A stretch of 64,000 nucleotides of DNA from an uncultured Clostridia bacterium (GTDB lineage: Bacteria > Bacillota > Clostridia > Christensenellales > Aristaeellaceae). The position numbers and the translations under genes were made by a program. Shown here one piece after another: positions 57,352 through 64,000 of the stretch (its first letter is position 1; every line of letters starts with the position of its first letter). The notes beneath the pieces are model-generated. The model searched no databases, was not told the origin of the DNA, and saw only the letters and a list, made by a program, of their open reading frames with translations. The stretch lies in assembly GCA_934630705.1 (NCBI GenBank), contig CAKTWP010000005.1, positions 100,301 to 164,300 on the forward strand, written 5' to 3'.

Positions 57352-57975
57352 ATGAATATACAGGATCACTGGGTGGCCTGGGCCATGGAAATTCAGAGCC
57401 TTGCCCAGGCGGGGCTGACCTACGGCAAGGATTCCTATGACCTGGAACGCTATCAGCGCCTGCGGGAAATTGCGGCGGAAATGATCGCGGAAAAGGCGGA
57501 TATTTCGCTGGAAAAGGCCAAAACGCTGTTTTGCAATGAAACGGGCTATCAGACCCCCAAGGTGGATACCCGGGCGGCGGTGTTTGCAGGCGATAAGCTG
57601 CTGCTGGTGCGGGAGAAAAACGGCGCCTGGGCGCTGCCCGGCGGCTGGTGCGACGTGAACCAGACCGTGGCGGAAAACACGGCCAAGGAAACGCTGGAGG
57701 AAGCGGGACTGCGGGTGCGGCCGGTGCGGCTGATCGCGGTGCAGGACCGCAATCAGCATAATCCGTCGCCATACGCCTACGGCGTGGTGAAAATCTTCGT
57801 GCTCTGCCAGGCGCTGGAGGGGGCGTTTGTTCCCAATCTGGAAACCACCGAAAGCCGATACTTTGGCCGGGATGAACTGCCCTCCCCGTTGGCGCAGGAA
57901 AAGGTGACGCAGGAACAGCTGGACATGTGCTTTGATGCCCGGGCGGCGGAACACTGGGAAACGCTGTTTGATTAA
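57352..57975 (+). CDS. NUDIX hydrolase with NUDIX N-terminal domain
   Basis: This 207-residue protein has an N-terminal helical domain (W-A-M-E-I-Q-S-L-A-Q-A-G-L-T-Y-G-K-D-S-Y-D-L-E-R-Y) of the type that precedes ADP-ribose-like NUDIX enzymes, then the NUDIX box G-G-W-C-D-V-N-Q-T-V-A-E-N-T-A-K-E-T-L-E-E-A. The box has Lys where most family members have Arg before E-x-x-E-E. It probably hydrolyses ADP-ribose or a related nucleotide sugar. ATG at 57352 follows AAAGGA; the GTG at 57337 overlaps the previous stop. Confidence 0.88.
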   Translation: MNIQDHWVAWAMEIQSLAQAGLTYGKDSYDLERYQRLREIAAEMIAEKADISLEKAKTLFCNETGYQTPKVDTRAAVFAGDKLLLVREKNGAWALPGGWCDVNQTVAENTAKETLEEAGLRVRPVRLIAVQDRNQHNPSPYAYGVVKIFVLCQALEGAFVPNLETTESRYFGRDELPSPLAQEKVTQEQLDMCFDARAAEHWETLFD

Positions 57976-58005
57976 CGGTTCCTGAATAAATGAATGCATA
58001 AAAAT

Positions 58006-58036
58006 ACCGGGGACGTGAATGCATCACGTCCCCGGT
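58006..58036. terminator. Shared terminator between NUDIX and ylmH genes
   Basis: ACCGGGGACGTGA (58006-58018) and TCACGTCCCCGGT (58024-58036) form a perfect 13-bp stem with a 5-base loop; the minus strand then reads ATTTTTATG. Confidence 0.9.
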
Positions 58037-58040
58037 TTGC

Positions 58041-58790
58041 TTATACATACAGCTCAACGACCACGTTGCTTTTCCCTTTTTTGCTCAGGCTGTCCAGCCC
58101 CTGATAGCGAAACCGGCCAAAGCCCCGGACGGAGATAATCTGGCCCGCCTTGGGCGCTGCGCCCGTGTTTTCACACAGCCGGCCGTCCACAAAAATCTTA
58201 CCTGCAGGAAACAGCGCCTGGGCATCGCCGCGGGACAGCTTGTATACGTGGGCCACCAGCGCGTCCAGCCGCTCCGAGGAAAGCTGTACGGTCTGCCGCC
58301 GCAGGGTAAACAGCGCTCCGGCAGGCGGCGCATCCACCCGCTGGCAGCGCAGGGCGGTATGCCGGGCCTGGGTGAAATTTACGGCGATATAATCCGCAAT
58401 CCGTTCCAGGCAGAACAGATACGTTTCGTTCTCCCGGACGATGATGTCTCCCAGCAGCTCCCGCTGGACGCCCAGCGCCATCAGCGCACCCAGAAAATCC
58501 CGATGGGTCAGCGGCTCGGCAAAGCGGGGATTCACAGGCATGATTTTCAGGCAGGCGATAGGAAACGGCTGGTCATAGCCGCAAAAGCCCTCGTCGCCCA
58601 GCCGCAGCACCTTCCGTTCGCATCCCTCCGCGCCGCCAAAGAGCGCATAGGGAACGGGCGGCAGAGCAGGCGCGGTTTGATAAAAGCAGGTCAGGGCCGC
58701 CAGATCCAGAAAATTCGTAAAGGCATAGGTTCCCTGGTTCCATGCCCGCTGGGCCAGCTCCAGAAATCGTTTTGCCTGTGCGTCGTCCAT
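58041..58790 (-). CDS. ylmH: YlmH-type S4-domain RNA-binding protein
   Basis: This 249-residue protein has the YlmH layout: an N-terminal helical/RRM-like region (A-F-T-N-F-L-D-L-A-A-L-T), the central M-P-V-N-P-R-F-A-E-P-L-T-H-R-D-F-L-G-A-L-M-A-L-G-V-Q-R-E-L-L-G-D-I-I-V block, and a C-terminal S4 domain (S-S-E-R-L-D-A-L-V-A, S-R-G-D-A-Q-A-L-F, V-D-G-R-L-C-E-N). In other Firmicutes YlmH sits in the division cluster and takes part in ribosome rescue. Here it stands alone with its own promoter, away from sepF/divIVA genes. Confidence 0.9.
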   Translation of the reverse strand: MDDAQAKRFLELAQRAWNQGTYAFTNFLDLAALTCFYQTAPALPPVPYALFGGAEGCERKVLRLGDEGFCGYDQPFPIACLKIMPVNPRFAEPLTHRDFLGALMALGVQRELLGDIIVRENETYLFCLERIADYIAVNFTQARHTALRCQRVDAPPAGALFTLRRQTVQLSSERLDALVAHVYKLSRGDAQALFPAGKIFVDGRLCENTGAAPKAGQIISVRGFGRFRYQGLDSLSKKGKSNVVVELYV

Positions 58791-58809
58791 GCGTCATCCC
58801 TCCGAAGGG

Positions 58810-58839
58810 ATTATAGCACGCCCTGCGCCCCGGGCGCAA
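58810..58839 (-). promoter_or_regulatory. Promoter of ylmH
   Basis: Minus-strand TTGCGC... overlapping -35 (58839-58834) and TATAAT (58815-58810) with an 18-base spacer, directly before the ribosome site. Confidence 0.62.
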
Positions 58840-58846
58840 GCCGGCC

Positions 58847-59062
58847 TTAAGGATAACGCTGCGGATTCCGGGTTTCGCCCAGCAGATAATCGATGCTGGT
58901 GCCGTAAATGCGGGCCAATTGAATCAGAACCTGGGTGGGAATATCGTTTTCCCCCGTTTCATATTTGGAATAGCCAGTCTGGCTCATGCCAAGCATTTTG
59001 GCAACCTGAGTCTGGTTCCAGTCCCGATCCTCCCGCAGATCGCGAATGCGCGGATACTTCAT
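58847..59062 (-). CDS. XRE family transcriptional regulator
   Basis: This 71-residue Cro/CI-type protein has the helix-turn-helix Q-T-Q-V-A-K-M-L-G-M-S-Q-T-G-Y-S-K-Y-E-T-G-E-N-D and the typical following I-P-T-Q-V-L-I-Q-L-A-R-I-Y-G-T-S-I-D-Y-L-L-G. ATG at 59062 is preferred, as GAGGAGG stands 6 bases before it; the ATG at 59068 touches that site. It is divergent from a membrane protein gene, with matching operator sites in the 120 bases between them, so it likely represses that gene and itself. Confidence 0.9.
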   Translation of the reverse strand: MKYPRIRDLREDRDWNQTQVAKMLGMSQTGYSKYETGENDIPTQVLIQLARIYGTSIDYLLGETRNPQRYP

Positions 59063-59103
59063 GGTCATCCTCCTCGTTCCTTGGTTGCTCTGTATTATGA
59101 ATT

Positions 59104-59143
59104 AACCTGTTTCAGAGTATTTACAATTAACCTGAAACAGGTT
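59104..59143. promoter_or_regulatory. Pair of XRE-type operators in the divergent promoter region
   Basis: Site 2, AACCTG-AAA-CAGGTT (59129-59143), is a perfect palindrome. Site 1, AACCTG-TTT-CAGAGT (59104-59118), matches it with two changes. The outer arms also form a 12-bp perfect inverted repeat (59104-59115 with 59132-59143). Confidence 0.75.
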
Positions 59144-59148
59144 ATAAT
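59120..59148 (+). promoter_or_regulatory. Promoter of the zinc-ribbon membrane protein gene
   Basis: TTTACA (59120-59125) and perfect TATAAT (59143-59148) with a 17-base spacer that is almost filled by operator site 2, the ideal place for a repressor. Confidence 0.85.
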
Positions 59149-59182
59149 TGGAAACGGCAAAACCACAAAGGAGGAGAGGAAA

Positions 59183-59563
59183 ATGCCAAACTGCGTTCAT
59201 TGCGGGCAGCATTTCTATGGAGAGCAGGACACCTGCCCCAATTGCGGGCATCCATTCACCCCGGAAGAAAAGCGGCGGATGACTGCCGCCATGCAAACGA
59301 AAAATACGGCGGCGGGAACCACCAACGGCCTGAGCATCGCCGGATTCGTGATTTCGCTGGTATCGCTTTTCTTTTCGGGATACGGGCTTGTGGGGCTGGT
59401 CGGCTGGATTTTGTCCGGCTGCGGCCGAAGCAACGCCATAAACGCGGGCGGCAAGACCGGCCTGGCCACGGCGGGGATCGTGCTGGGCATCATCGGCTCG
59501 GTGGGAACATGGCTGCTCATGTTGATTCTGCCTAAGGAATTGCGGTTCCTGGGGCTCCTGTAA
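59183..59563 (+). CDS. Zinc-ribbon, DUF4190-like membrane protein
   Basis: This 126-residue protein begins with a zinc-ribbon (M-P-N-C-V-H-C-G through C-P-N-C-G-H, two C-x-x-C pairs) and continues with two membrane helices of the DUF4190 type (N-G-L-S-I-A-G-F-V-I-S-L-V-S-L-F-F and T-G-L-A-T-A-G-I-V-L-G-I-I-G). Function unknown. It is controlled by an operator-bearing promoter facing an XRE gene. ATG at 59183 follows AAAGGAGGAGAGG. Confidence 0.85.
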   Translation: MPNCVHCGQHFYGEQDTCPNCGHPFTPEEKRRMTAAMQTKNTAAGTTNGLSIAGFVISLVSLFFSGYGLVGLVGWILSGCGRSNAINAGGKTGLATAGIVLGIIGSVGTWLLMLILPKELRFLGLL

Positions 59564-59579
59564 ACGGGGCGGAACGAAG

Positions 59580-59620
59580 CCGGAGGAAACACGCGGCAAT
59601 GCGTATCTCTCCGGTTTTTT
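59580..59620 (+). terminator. Terminator of the zinc-ribbon protein gene
   Basis: CCGGAG (59580-59585) pairs with CTCCGG (59609-59614), with an inner ACGC/GCGT-type stem, followed by six T. Confidence 0.85.
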
Positions 59621-59648
59621 GTTTTCTTTTTCTTCACATGGTTTTGTC

Positions 59649-59677
59649 TTGCGTGATCGGGCTTTTCCTGCTAAAAT
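59649..59677 (+). promoter_or_regulatory. Promoter of the HAD phosphatase gene
   Basis: TTGCGT (59649-59654) and TAAAAT (59672-59677) with a 17-base spacer. Confidence 0.72.
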
Positions 59678-59707
59678 AGAAGCGTTGATACGAAGGAGGA
59701 AAAGCAA

Positions 59708-60481
59708 ATGGAGAGCCTGCGAGCAAAAAAGGGTTTTCTGTGCGATATGGACGGCGTGATTTATCACGGCAATCAGCTGCTGCCGGGCGTGAAGAATTTT
59801 GTGGAATGGCTGCAGCGGGAAAACAAGAGCTTTCTGTTTCTCACCAATTCCAGCGAGCGCTCGCCCCGGGAACTGGCCCAGAAGCTGAGCCGGATGGGCA
59901 TGGACGTGGATGAAAGCCATTTTTATACCAGCGCCCTGGCCACGGCCAAGTTTGTATCCAGCCAGGCGCCGCGCTGCACGGCGTATGTGATCGGCGAGCC
60001 CGGGCTGTTTAACGCCCTGTATGAAACGGGCATCACCATGAACGATGTGAACCCGGATTATGTGATCGTGGGTGAAACCAGCAATTATAATTATGAAAGC
60101 ATCCTGCGTGCCGTGCATTTTGTGCAGCACGGGGCGCGGCTGATCGGCACCAATACGGATCTGACCGGCCCCTCCGAGCGGGGAATCATTCCCGCCTGCC
60201 GGGCGCTGATCGCCCCCATTGAGCTGGCCACCGGCCGCAGCGCCTATTTCGTGGGCAAGCCCAATCCGCTGATGATGCGCACGGGCCTGAAAATGCTGGG
60301 CTGTCATAGCGCTGAGGCCGCCATGATCGGCGACCGGATGGATACGGATATTGTGGCGGGCGTGGAAACCGGCCTGGATACGGTGCTGGTGCTGTCCGGC
60401 GTGACCAACCGGGAAATGCTGGGTTCCTTCCCCTATCGGCCCCATTATGTGCTAAACGGCGTGGGCGACATCGTTCCCTGA
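59708..60481 (+). CDS. HAD-IIA family phosphatase (NagD-like)
   Basis: This 257-residue hydrolase has the HAD motifs: L-C-D-M-D-G-V-I-Y-H-G (nucleophile Asp), F-L-T-N-S-S (motif II), and a C-terminal V-G-K-P-N-P...M-I-G-D-R-M-D-T-D-I (motif III/IV). The IIA cap and the size fit NagD-like sugar-phosphate or nucleotide phosphatases. Substrate unknown. It has its own promoter and is followed by the NUDIX-DUF1653 gene 46 bases later, likely in one operon. Confidence 0.92.
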   Translation: MESLRAKKGFLCDMDGVIYHGNQLLPGVKNFVEWLQRENKSFLFLTNSSERSPRELAQKLSRMGMDVDESHFYTSALATAKFVSSQAPRCTAYVIGEPGLFNALYETGITMNDVNPDYVIVGETSNYNYESILRAVHFVQHGARLIGTNTDLTGPSERGIIPACRALIAPIELATGRSAYFVGKPNPLMMRTGLKMLGCHSAEAAMIGDRMDTDIVAGVETGLDTVLVLSGVTNREMLGSFPYRPHYVLNGVGDIVP

Positions 60482-60527
60482 TGGGGGGGTTCCCCGAGCC
60501 AGACAGACGGGAAAGGATGAAGCGGCC

Positions 60528-61280
60528 ATGCGGGAAAAATGGGAGCTTTACGACGAAAGCCGACGCAAAACCGGGAAAATCCTGTGCCGTGGGGAACGCA
60601 TCCCCAAGGGTCTGTTTCATCTGGTGGCGGACGCGGTGTTTCTCAACAGTCAGGGGCAGACGCTGATTCAGCGCCGTGCCCGCACCAAGGAGAATTATCC
60701 CAACATCTGGTCTGCTACCGGCGGAGCGGTGATTGCGGGGGAGGATACCGCCCAGGGCTGCCGGCGGGAAATTCAGGAAGAGCTGGGCTTTTCGCCGGAT
60801 ATGACCCGCAGCCGGGTGCTGCATACGGATGTGTGCCCGGAATCCTGCTTGATTCGGGACACCTTTCTGATTTATCAGGATGTGCCCCTTTCGGACATGC
60901 GGCTGCAGCCCGAGGAAGTGCAGTCCGCCCGCTGGCTGCTGCCGGAGGAAACCCGAACGGATGAGCGGATGTGGGCGCAGCTGAACATGAAGTCCAGCTG
61001 GAAGGAGATTTTTCCGTATCTTTGGCTGGAAAGTATGCGGATTCGTATCCCGGCGGGGGTATACCGCCATTCTAAAGGGAACCTGTATCGGGTGCACGGG
61101 CTGGCCATCCATTCCGAAACGCTGGAGCCCATGGTGGTTTATCAGGCGCTGTATGGCGCGGGGGAAATCTGGACGCGCCCTGCCCGCATGTGGCAGGAGG
61201 AGGTACGGGTGAACGGCGTGCTCACGCCCCGGTTTTCCTGGGTTTCGGAAGCGGAAAAGCCCTTGGACATCCGAAAATAA
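60528..61280 (+). CDS. NUDIX hydrolase fused to a DUF1653 domain
   Basis: This 250-residue protein has an IDI-like NUDIX domain (about 1-160; the box G-G-A-V-I-A-G-E-D-T-A-Q-G-C-R-R-E-I-Q-E is complete) and a C-terminal DUF1653 domain (about 172-240; I-P-A-G-V-Y-R-H-S-K-G-N-L-Y-R-V, H-S-E-T-L-E-P-M-V-V-Y-Q-A-L-Y-G, P-R-F-S-W). DUF1653 usually occurs as a short single-domain protein and binds an unknown ligand. Joined here, it may steer or sense the NUDIX substrate. A short gap follows the HAD gene, suggesting a housecleaning pair. Confidence 0.87.
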   Translation: MREKWELYDESRRKTGKILCRGERIPKGLFHLVADAVFLNSQGQTLIQRRARTKENYPNIWSATGGAVIAGEDTAQGCRREIQEELGFSPDMTRSRVLHTDVCPESCLIRDTFLIYQDVPLSDMRLQPEEVQSARWLLPEETRTDERMWAQLNMKSSWKEIFPYLWLESMRIRIPAGVYRHSKGNLYRVHGLAIHSETLEPMVVYQALYGAGEIWTRPARMWQEEVRVNGVLTPRFSWVSEAEKPLDIRK

Positions 61281-61297
61281 TTTGAAAAAACTTGCAG

Positions 61298-61326
61298 GGA
61301 ACGGGAGCTGTTTTCCGTTCCTTTTT
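61298..61326 (+). terminator. Terminator of the HAD-NUDIX operon
   Basis: GGAACGG (61298-61304) pairs with CCGTTCC (61315-61321), followed by five T. Confidence 0.85.
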
Positions 61327-61382
61327 ATGCGGCGGAGAAAGCCGCAAAGACCATACCGGCTGAGCCGGAAGGAGGATTGCCC

Positions 61383-61940
61383 ATGGAACTGCGGCGAAAA
61401 GCCCGATCACGGGCCGAGGAGTTTGAAGCGTTGGCCGCCCCGGAGGAAAAACGGGTATATGGCATTTGTTATCATATGATGGGCAACCGGGAGGACGCTC
61501 TGGATTGCGCGCAGGAGGCCATGCTCCGGGCGTTTCGGGCTTTTGAGACCTTCCGGCAGGACGCACGGTTCTCCACCTGGCTTTCCCGGATTGCCACCAA
61601 TGTATGCCTGGACGCGCTGCGCAAGCGCCGGGACGTGGTATCGCTGGAAGCGGCGCGGGAGGAAAAGGGCTTTGATCCGCCCGATCCCACCCCCGGGGCC
61701 TATGCCCGGCTGGAAGAAAAGGAGCGCAGGCGCCTTCTGCGTCAGGCCATGGAACAGCTGCCGCTGGAAATGCGGCAGGTGATCGTGCTGCGGGAAATGG
61801 AAGGCATGGCCTATGACGAGATTGCCCAGGCACTGAATCTGCCCCTGGGCACGGTGAAAAGCAAGGTCAGCCGCGCGCGGGAAAAATTATGCGCAATTCT
61901 TCAAACTTCTTCGGAACTTTTTTCTTCCCAATCCGTCTGA
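61383..61940 (+). CDS. ECF RNA polymerase sigma factor
   Basis: This 185-residue sigma-70 family protein has region 2 (G-I-C-Y-H-M-M-G-N-R-E-D-A-L-D-C-A-Q-E-A and F-S-T-W-L-S-R-I-A-T-N-V-C) and region 4 (M-E-G-M-A-Y-D-E-I-A-Q-A-L-N-L-P-L-G-T-V-K-S-K-V-S-R-A). ATG at 61383 is preferred over TTG at 61377, with GGAGG upstream. It begins a three-gene operon with a zinc-finger anti-sigma factor and a SIMPL protein. Confidence 0.93.
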   Translation: MELRRKARSRAEEFEALAAPEEKRVYGICYHMMGNREDALDCAQEAMLRAFRAFETFRQDARFSTWLSRIATNVCLDALRKRRDVVSLEAAREEKGFDPPDPTPGAYARLEEKERRRLLRQAMEQLPLEMRQVIVLREMEGMAYDEIAQALNLPLGTVKSKVSRAREKLCAILQTSSELFSSQSV

Positions 61941-61964
61941 GATATCGAGAGGAGGCGAAAACAG

Positions 61965-63152
61965 ATGAACTGCAAGGAATTTTCAAATCTTCTCGACGCC
62001 TATTTGGACGGCGCGCTGCCCAGGGAGCAGGCCCGGGAAATGGAGGCTCACGCCGCGGAATGCCCGGCCTGCGCCGATCTGATGGCAGCGATGCTGGATT
62101 GCCGGCAGGAAGGCGAAGAAATCGAGGTACCCGATTCCTTCGGCACGTCCTGGCGGCAGGCTATCAGGGAGGAATGCGAAATGGAATCCCCGAAACGAAA
62201 GCGAAACGGCTGGCAGAAATGGCTCGCCGCAGCCGCGGCGCTGGTGGTGGTGCTGGGCGGCACAGCCCTGACCCGGAACGCCGTGCCCCGCTCCGCACAG
62301 CGCGATACGCCTGCGGAAATGACCAAGCAAAGCACGTCGGATTACGGTTCTCTCCGGGCGGCGGGCGGCGCAATGACCAACTTCTCCTATGATGTGGCAT
62401 CCACGCCCGAATACGCCTCCGATGCGGATATGCTGAGCGAGTCCGGTGCATCGGAAAGTGCGCATCAGGAAAAAATTATCCGCACCGCCAGCATCGCCCT
62501 GAAAACGCTGTCGTTTGAGGATACGCTCAGCACAATTCGGGAGCTGACGGCGGAATACGGCGGGCGGGAGGAATACTTCTATCAGTCCGGCGATACGGAC
62601 GGCGGCGAGCTGCGCCGGGCGAACCTGACGCTGCGGATTCCCGTGGGTTCGCTGGATGATTTCCTGGGCGGGGCTCAGGCGTATGCGCAGACCACGTCCA
62701 TCACCCAGACCAGCGAGGATGTGAGCGATTCGTATTACGACATCCAATCCCGGCTGGAGGTACAGCAGCAAAAGCTGGCCCGGCTGCAGAAACTGATGGA
62801 AAGCGCCGAAAACGTATCGGATCTGATCGATATTGAAAGCGCCATTGCCGACACGCAGTACTATATCGATCGCTATACCGGCCAGCTTAAGGGATATGAC
62901 AGCAAGGCGGATTACAGCACCGTGGATGTGAACATCCGTGAGATTCGGCTGGAGGAATCCGAAGAAATCGGGCTGGGCCAGCGGATTCAGCTGGGTCTGG
63001 AAAAATCTCTGAAGGACGGCGTGAATTTCCTGGAGGACATGGCCATTTTCCTTGTTTCCGCAGCGCCCTGGCTGGCGGCTGTCGCCGTGGTTGTGATGGT
63101 CGTTCGCTGCATTGTAAAGAAAAAGAAGCATCAGAAAGGACGGGAAAAATGA
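61965..63152 (+). CDS. Anti-sigma factor with zinc finger and DUF4349 domain
   Basis: This 395-residue protein has an N-terminal zf-HC2 anti-sigma domain (H29-A-A-E-C33-P-A-C36 with upstream C3), a membrane helix (about 85-103), and an extracytoplasmic DUF4349 domain (about 170-360: R-T-A-S-I-A-L-K-T, R-I-P-V-G-S-L-D-D-F, coiled V-Q-Q-Q-K-L-A-R-L) ended by a second membrane helix (about 363-385). It should hold the upstream sigma factor through the zinc finger and sense outside through DUF4349. GAGAGGAGG precedes the ATG; its stop overlaps the SIMPL gene start by 4 bases. Confidence 0.9.
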   Translation: MNCKEFSNLLDAYLDGALPREQAREMEAHAAECPACADLMAAMLDCRQEGEEIEVPDSFGTSWRQAIREECEMESPKRKRNGWQKWLAAAAALVVVLGGTALTRNAVPRSAQRDTPAEMTKQSTSDYGSLRAAGGAMTNFSYDVASTPEYASDADMLSESGASESAHQEKIIRTASIALKTLSFEDTLSTIRELTAEYGGREEYFYQSGDTDGGELRRANLTLRIPVGSLDDFLGGAQAYAQTTSITQTSEDVSDSYYDIQSRLEVQQQKLARLQKLMESAENVSDLIDIESAIADTQYYIDRYTGQLKGYDSKADYSTVDVNIREIRLEESEEIGLGQRIQLGLEKSLKDGVNFLEDMAIFLVSAAPWLAAVAVVVMVVRCIVKKKKHQKGREK

Positions 63153-63844
63153 AAAAGCTGTTGAGCATTGTGATGATTGCCCTGCTTGCCTGCGCTTTAA
63201 CGCTGCCCGCGTTGGCGGAGGATTGGGATGATCGGGTGATTAAGGTTTCAGGCAATGCTACCGTCACGTTGGCAGCCGATACTGCCGCCATCCAACTGGG
63301 CGTGAACACCAAGAAGCCCACCGTTGCCCAGGCGCAGCAGGAGAATAACCAGCTGATGAACGCTGTGCTTCAGGCCCTGTATGGCATGGGCCTGACTGAA
63401 AAGGACGTGATTACCAGTTCCTTTAACGTATACAGCTATACCGATTACACGGCGGATTCTCAGGGCATGCTTTATTACGAAGTGGATAATATGCTCAGCG
63501 TCACCATCCGTGATCTGTCCCAGATCGGCGCGGTTCTGGACGCGGCCATGAGCGCCGGCGCAAACACTACCTATGGCATCAGCTTCTCCTCCACACAGGA
63601 AAACGAAGCATATCAGAAGGCGCTGACCCGTGCTGTGGAGGATGCGGCTCAGAAGGCGAAGGTGCTGGCTGCCGCTGCGGGGAAGACTTTGGGCGAACTG
63701 GTGACCATCGACGCCACCAACAGTGGCTTTGCCTATGGTGTGAGCAATGTTTACAGCGAAAAAGCGATGGATGCGGGCAGCGTGATCGTTTCCGGCGATG
63801 TTTCCGTGACTGCAAACGTGACACTGGAGTATGCGTTTAAGTAA
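63149..63844 (+). CDS. Secreted SIMPL domain (DUF541) protein
   Basis: This 231-residue protein has a signal peptide (1-23, T-L-P-A-L-A/E) and a SIMPL domain: I-K-V-S-G-N-A-T-V-T-L-A-A-D-T-A at the start, the central G-M-G-L-T-E-K-D-V-I-T-S-S-F-N-V, and A-L-T-R-A-V-E-D-A-A-Q-K-A-K-V-L-A. Such proteins assemble into outer-surface or periplasmic oligomers with unclear roles. Overlap by 4 bases with the anti-sigma gene suggests it is part of the sensing system or a target. A strong terminator follows. Confidence 0.92.
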   Translation: MKKLLSIVMIALLACALTLPALAEDWDDRVIKVSGNATVTLAADTAAIQLGVNTKKPTVAQAQQENNQLMNAVLQALYGMGLTEKDVITSSFNVYSYTDYTADSQGMLYYEVDNMLSVTIRDLSQIGAVLDAAMSAGANTTYGISFSSTQENEAYQKALTRAVEDAAQKAKVLAAAAGKTLGELVTIDATNSGFAYGVSNVYSEKAMDAGSVIVSGDVSVTANVTLEYAFK

Positions 63845-63862
63845 TAAACGGTTTGAAATCGT

Positions 63863-63893
63863 GCCAGGAAGAACAGTTCTTCCTGGCGTTTTT
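63863..63893 (+). terminator. Terminator of the third ECF sigma operon
   Basis: GCCAGGAAGAA (63863-63873) and TTCTTCCTGGC (63877-63887) form an 11-bp perfect stem with a three-base loop and a following T-run. Confidence 0.93.
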
Positions 63894-63943
63894 CATTTTT
63901 TTGAAAAAGATCGAAAAAGGAGAAAAAAACATTAAAAAGGGGG

Positions 63944-63973
63944 TTGACAGAGAGTGGGGGGATGTGTTATTAT
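63944..63973 (+). promoter_or_regulatory. Promoter of a gene beyond the window
   Basis: TTGACA (63944-63949) with TATTAT (63968-63973), 18-base spacer. Its gene starts outside the sequence. Confidence 0.6.
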
Positions 63974-64000
63974 AACTGAGCGCTTGAGCGACGGGGGAAG

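Noticed and set aside
1..64000. CRISPR arrays, prophage, insertion sequences or restriction/defence islands
   Set aside because: I saw no regularly spaced repeats, transposase, integrase, phage structural or nuclease genes. The only mobile-like feature is the 30.5-kb hairpin.

Overview
The window looks like the chromosome of a GC-rich, Gram-positive anaerobe of the Clostridia, probably a gut commensal. The evidence is consensus AGGAGG ribosome sites and sigma-A promoters with 17-base spacers in front of most operons, single-membrane secretion signals, a FloA/NfeD pair, RqcH, YlmH, a RibU-type ECF transporter under an FMN riboswitch, and several CUT1 and Opp-type ABC importers. There is no prophage, insertion sequence or CRISPR array. 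Almost all genes are intact, and only the first is cut by the window edge.

Layout. 1-7.5 kb: a truncated phosphoesterase, a membrane-bound AraC-type regulator, and a convergent ABC operon (CBM9-like protein, two permeases, binding protein). 7.8-12.4 kb: a type IIA topoisomerase pair (parE-parC). 12.6-13.9 kb: FMN riboswitch, ribU and a stand-alone riboflavin kinase. 14-18.5 kb: MATE exporter, HD-GYP protein, small secreted protein and radical SAM protein. 18.6-18.9 kb: tRNA-Arg(CCG) and tRNA-Leu(CAA). 19.1-25.0 kb: an unusual four-gene sugar ABC system whose binding protein and both permeases carry extra N-terminal membrane anchors and helical ectodomains. 25.2-28.1 kb: nfeD-floA-unknown-LytTR operon. 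28.2-30.4 kb: two uracil-DNA glycosylase-family proteins and trmL. 30.6-33.5 kb: uxaB-uxaA. 33.7-42.1 kb: tcdA, polysaccharide deacetylase, GH125 mannosidase, a secreted purine-nucleoside-binding protein and an ECF sigma/anti-sigma pair. 42.4-48.5 kb: an Opp peptide importer with a fused OppD-OppF ATPase. 48.7-51.8 kb: udk, uxaC and eda fused to a glyoxalase-like domain. 52-58.8 kb: rqcH, a DMT transporter, a second ECF pair, a lipoprotein, a NUDIX hydrolase and ylmH. 58.8-63.9 kb: a divergent XRE regulator and membrane protein, HAD phosphatase, NUDIX-DUF1653 fusion, and a third ECF sigma/anti-sigma cluster with a SIMPL protein.

How it works together. Carbohydrate capture dominates. Two CUT1 importers, the GH125 mannosidase and the hexuronate genes uxaC, uxaB, uxaA and eda cover isomerisation of galacturonate or glucuronate through to KDPG cleavage; KDG kinase and the glycan-cutting enzymes for pectin are not in the window. 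Three ECF sigma/anti-sigma modules, one with a readable ECF-type promoter in front of its own gene, suggest heavy investment in envelope sensing.

The most unusual items are the helix-tethered ABC importer with its structured leader RNA, the Cys-His repeat protein in the floA operon, the CCGAAC box inside the promoter of the purine-nucleoside protein, the AACCTG-AAA-CAGGTT operators between the XRE gene and its divergent neighbour, and a 19-bp near-perfect hairpin with a three-base loop beside uxaA. Every functional statement comes from reading the sequence; no database search was possible.
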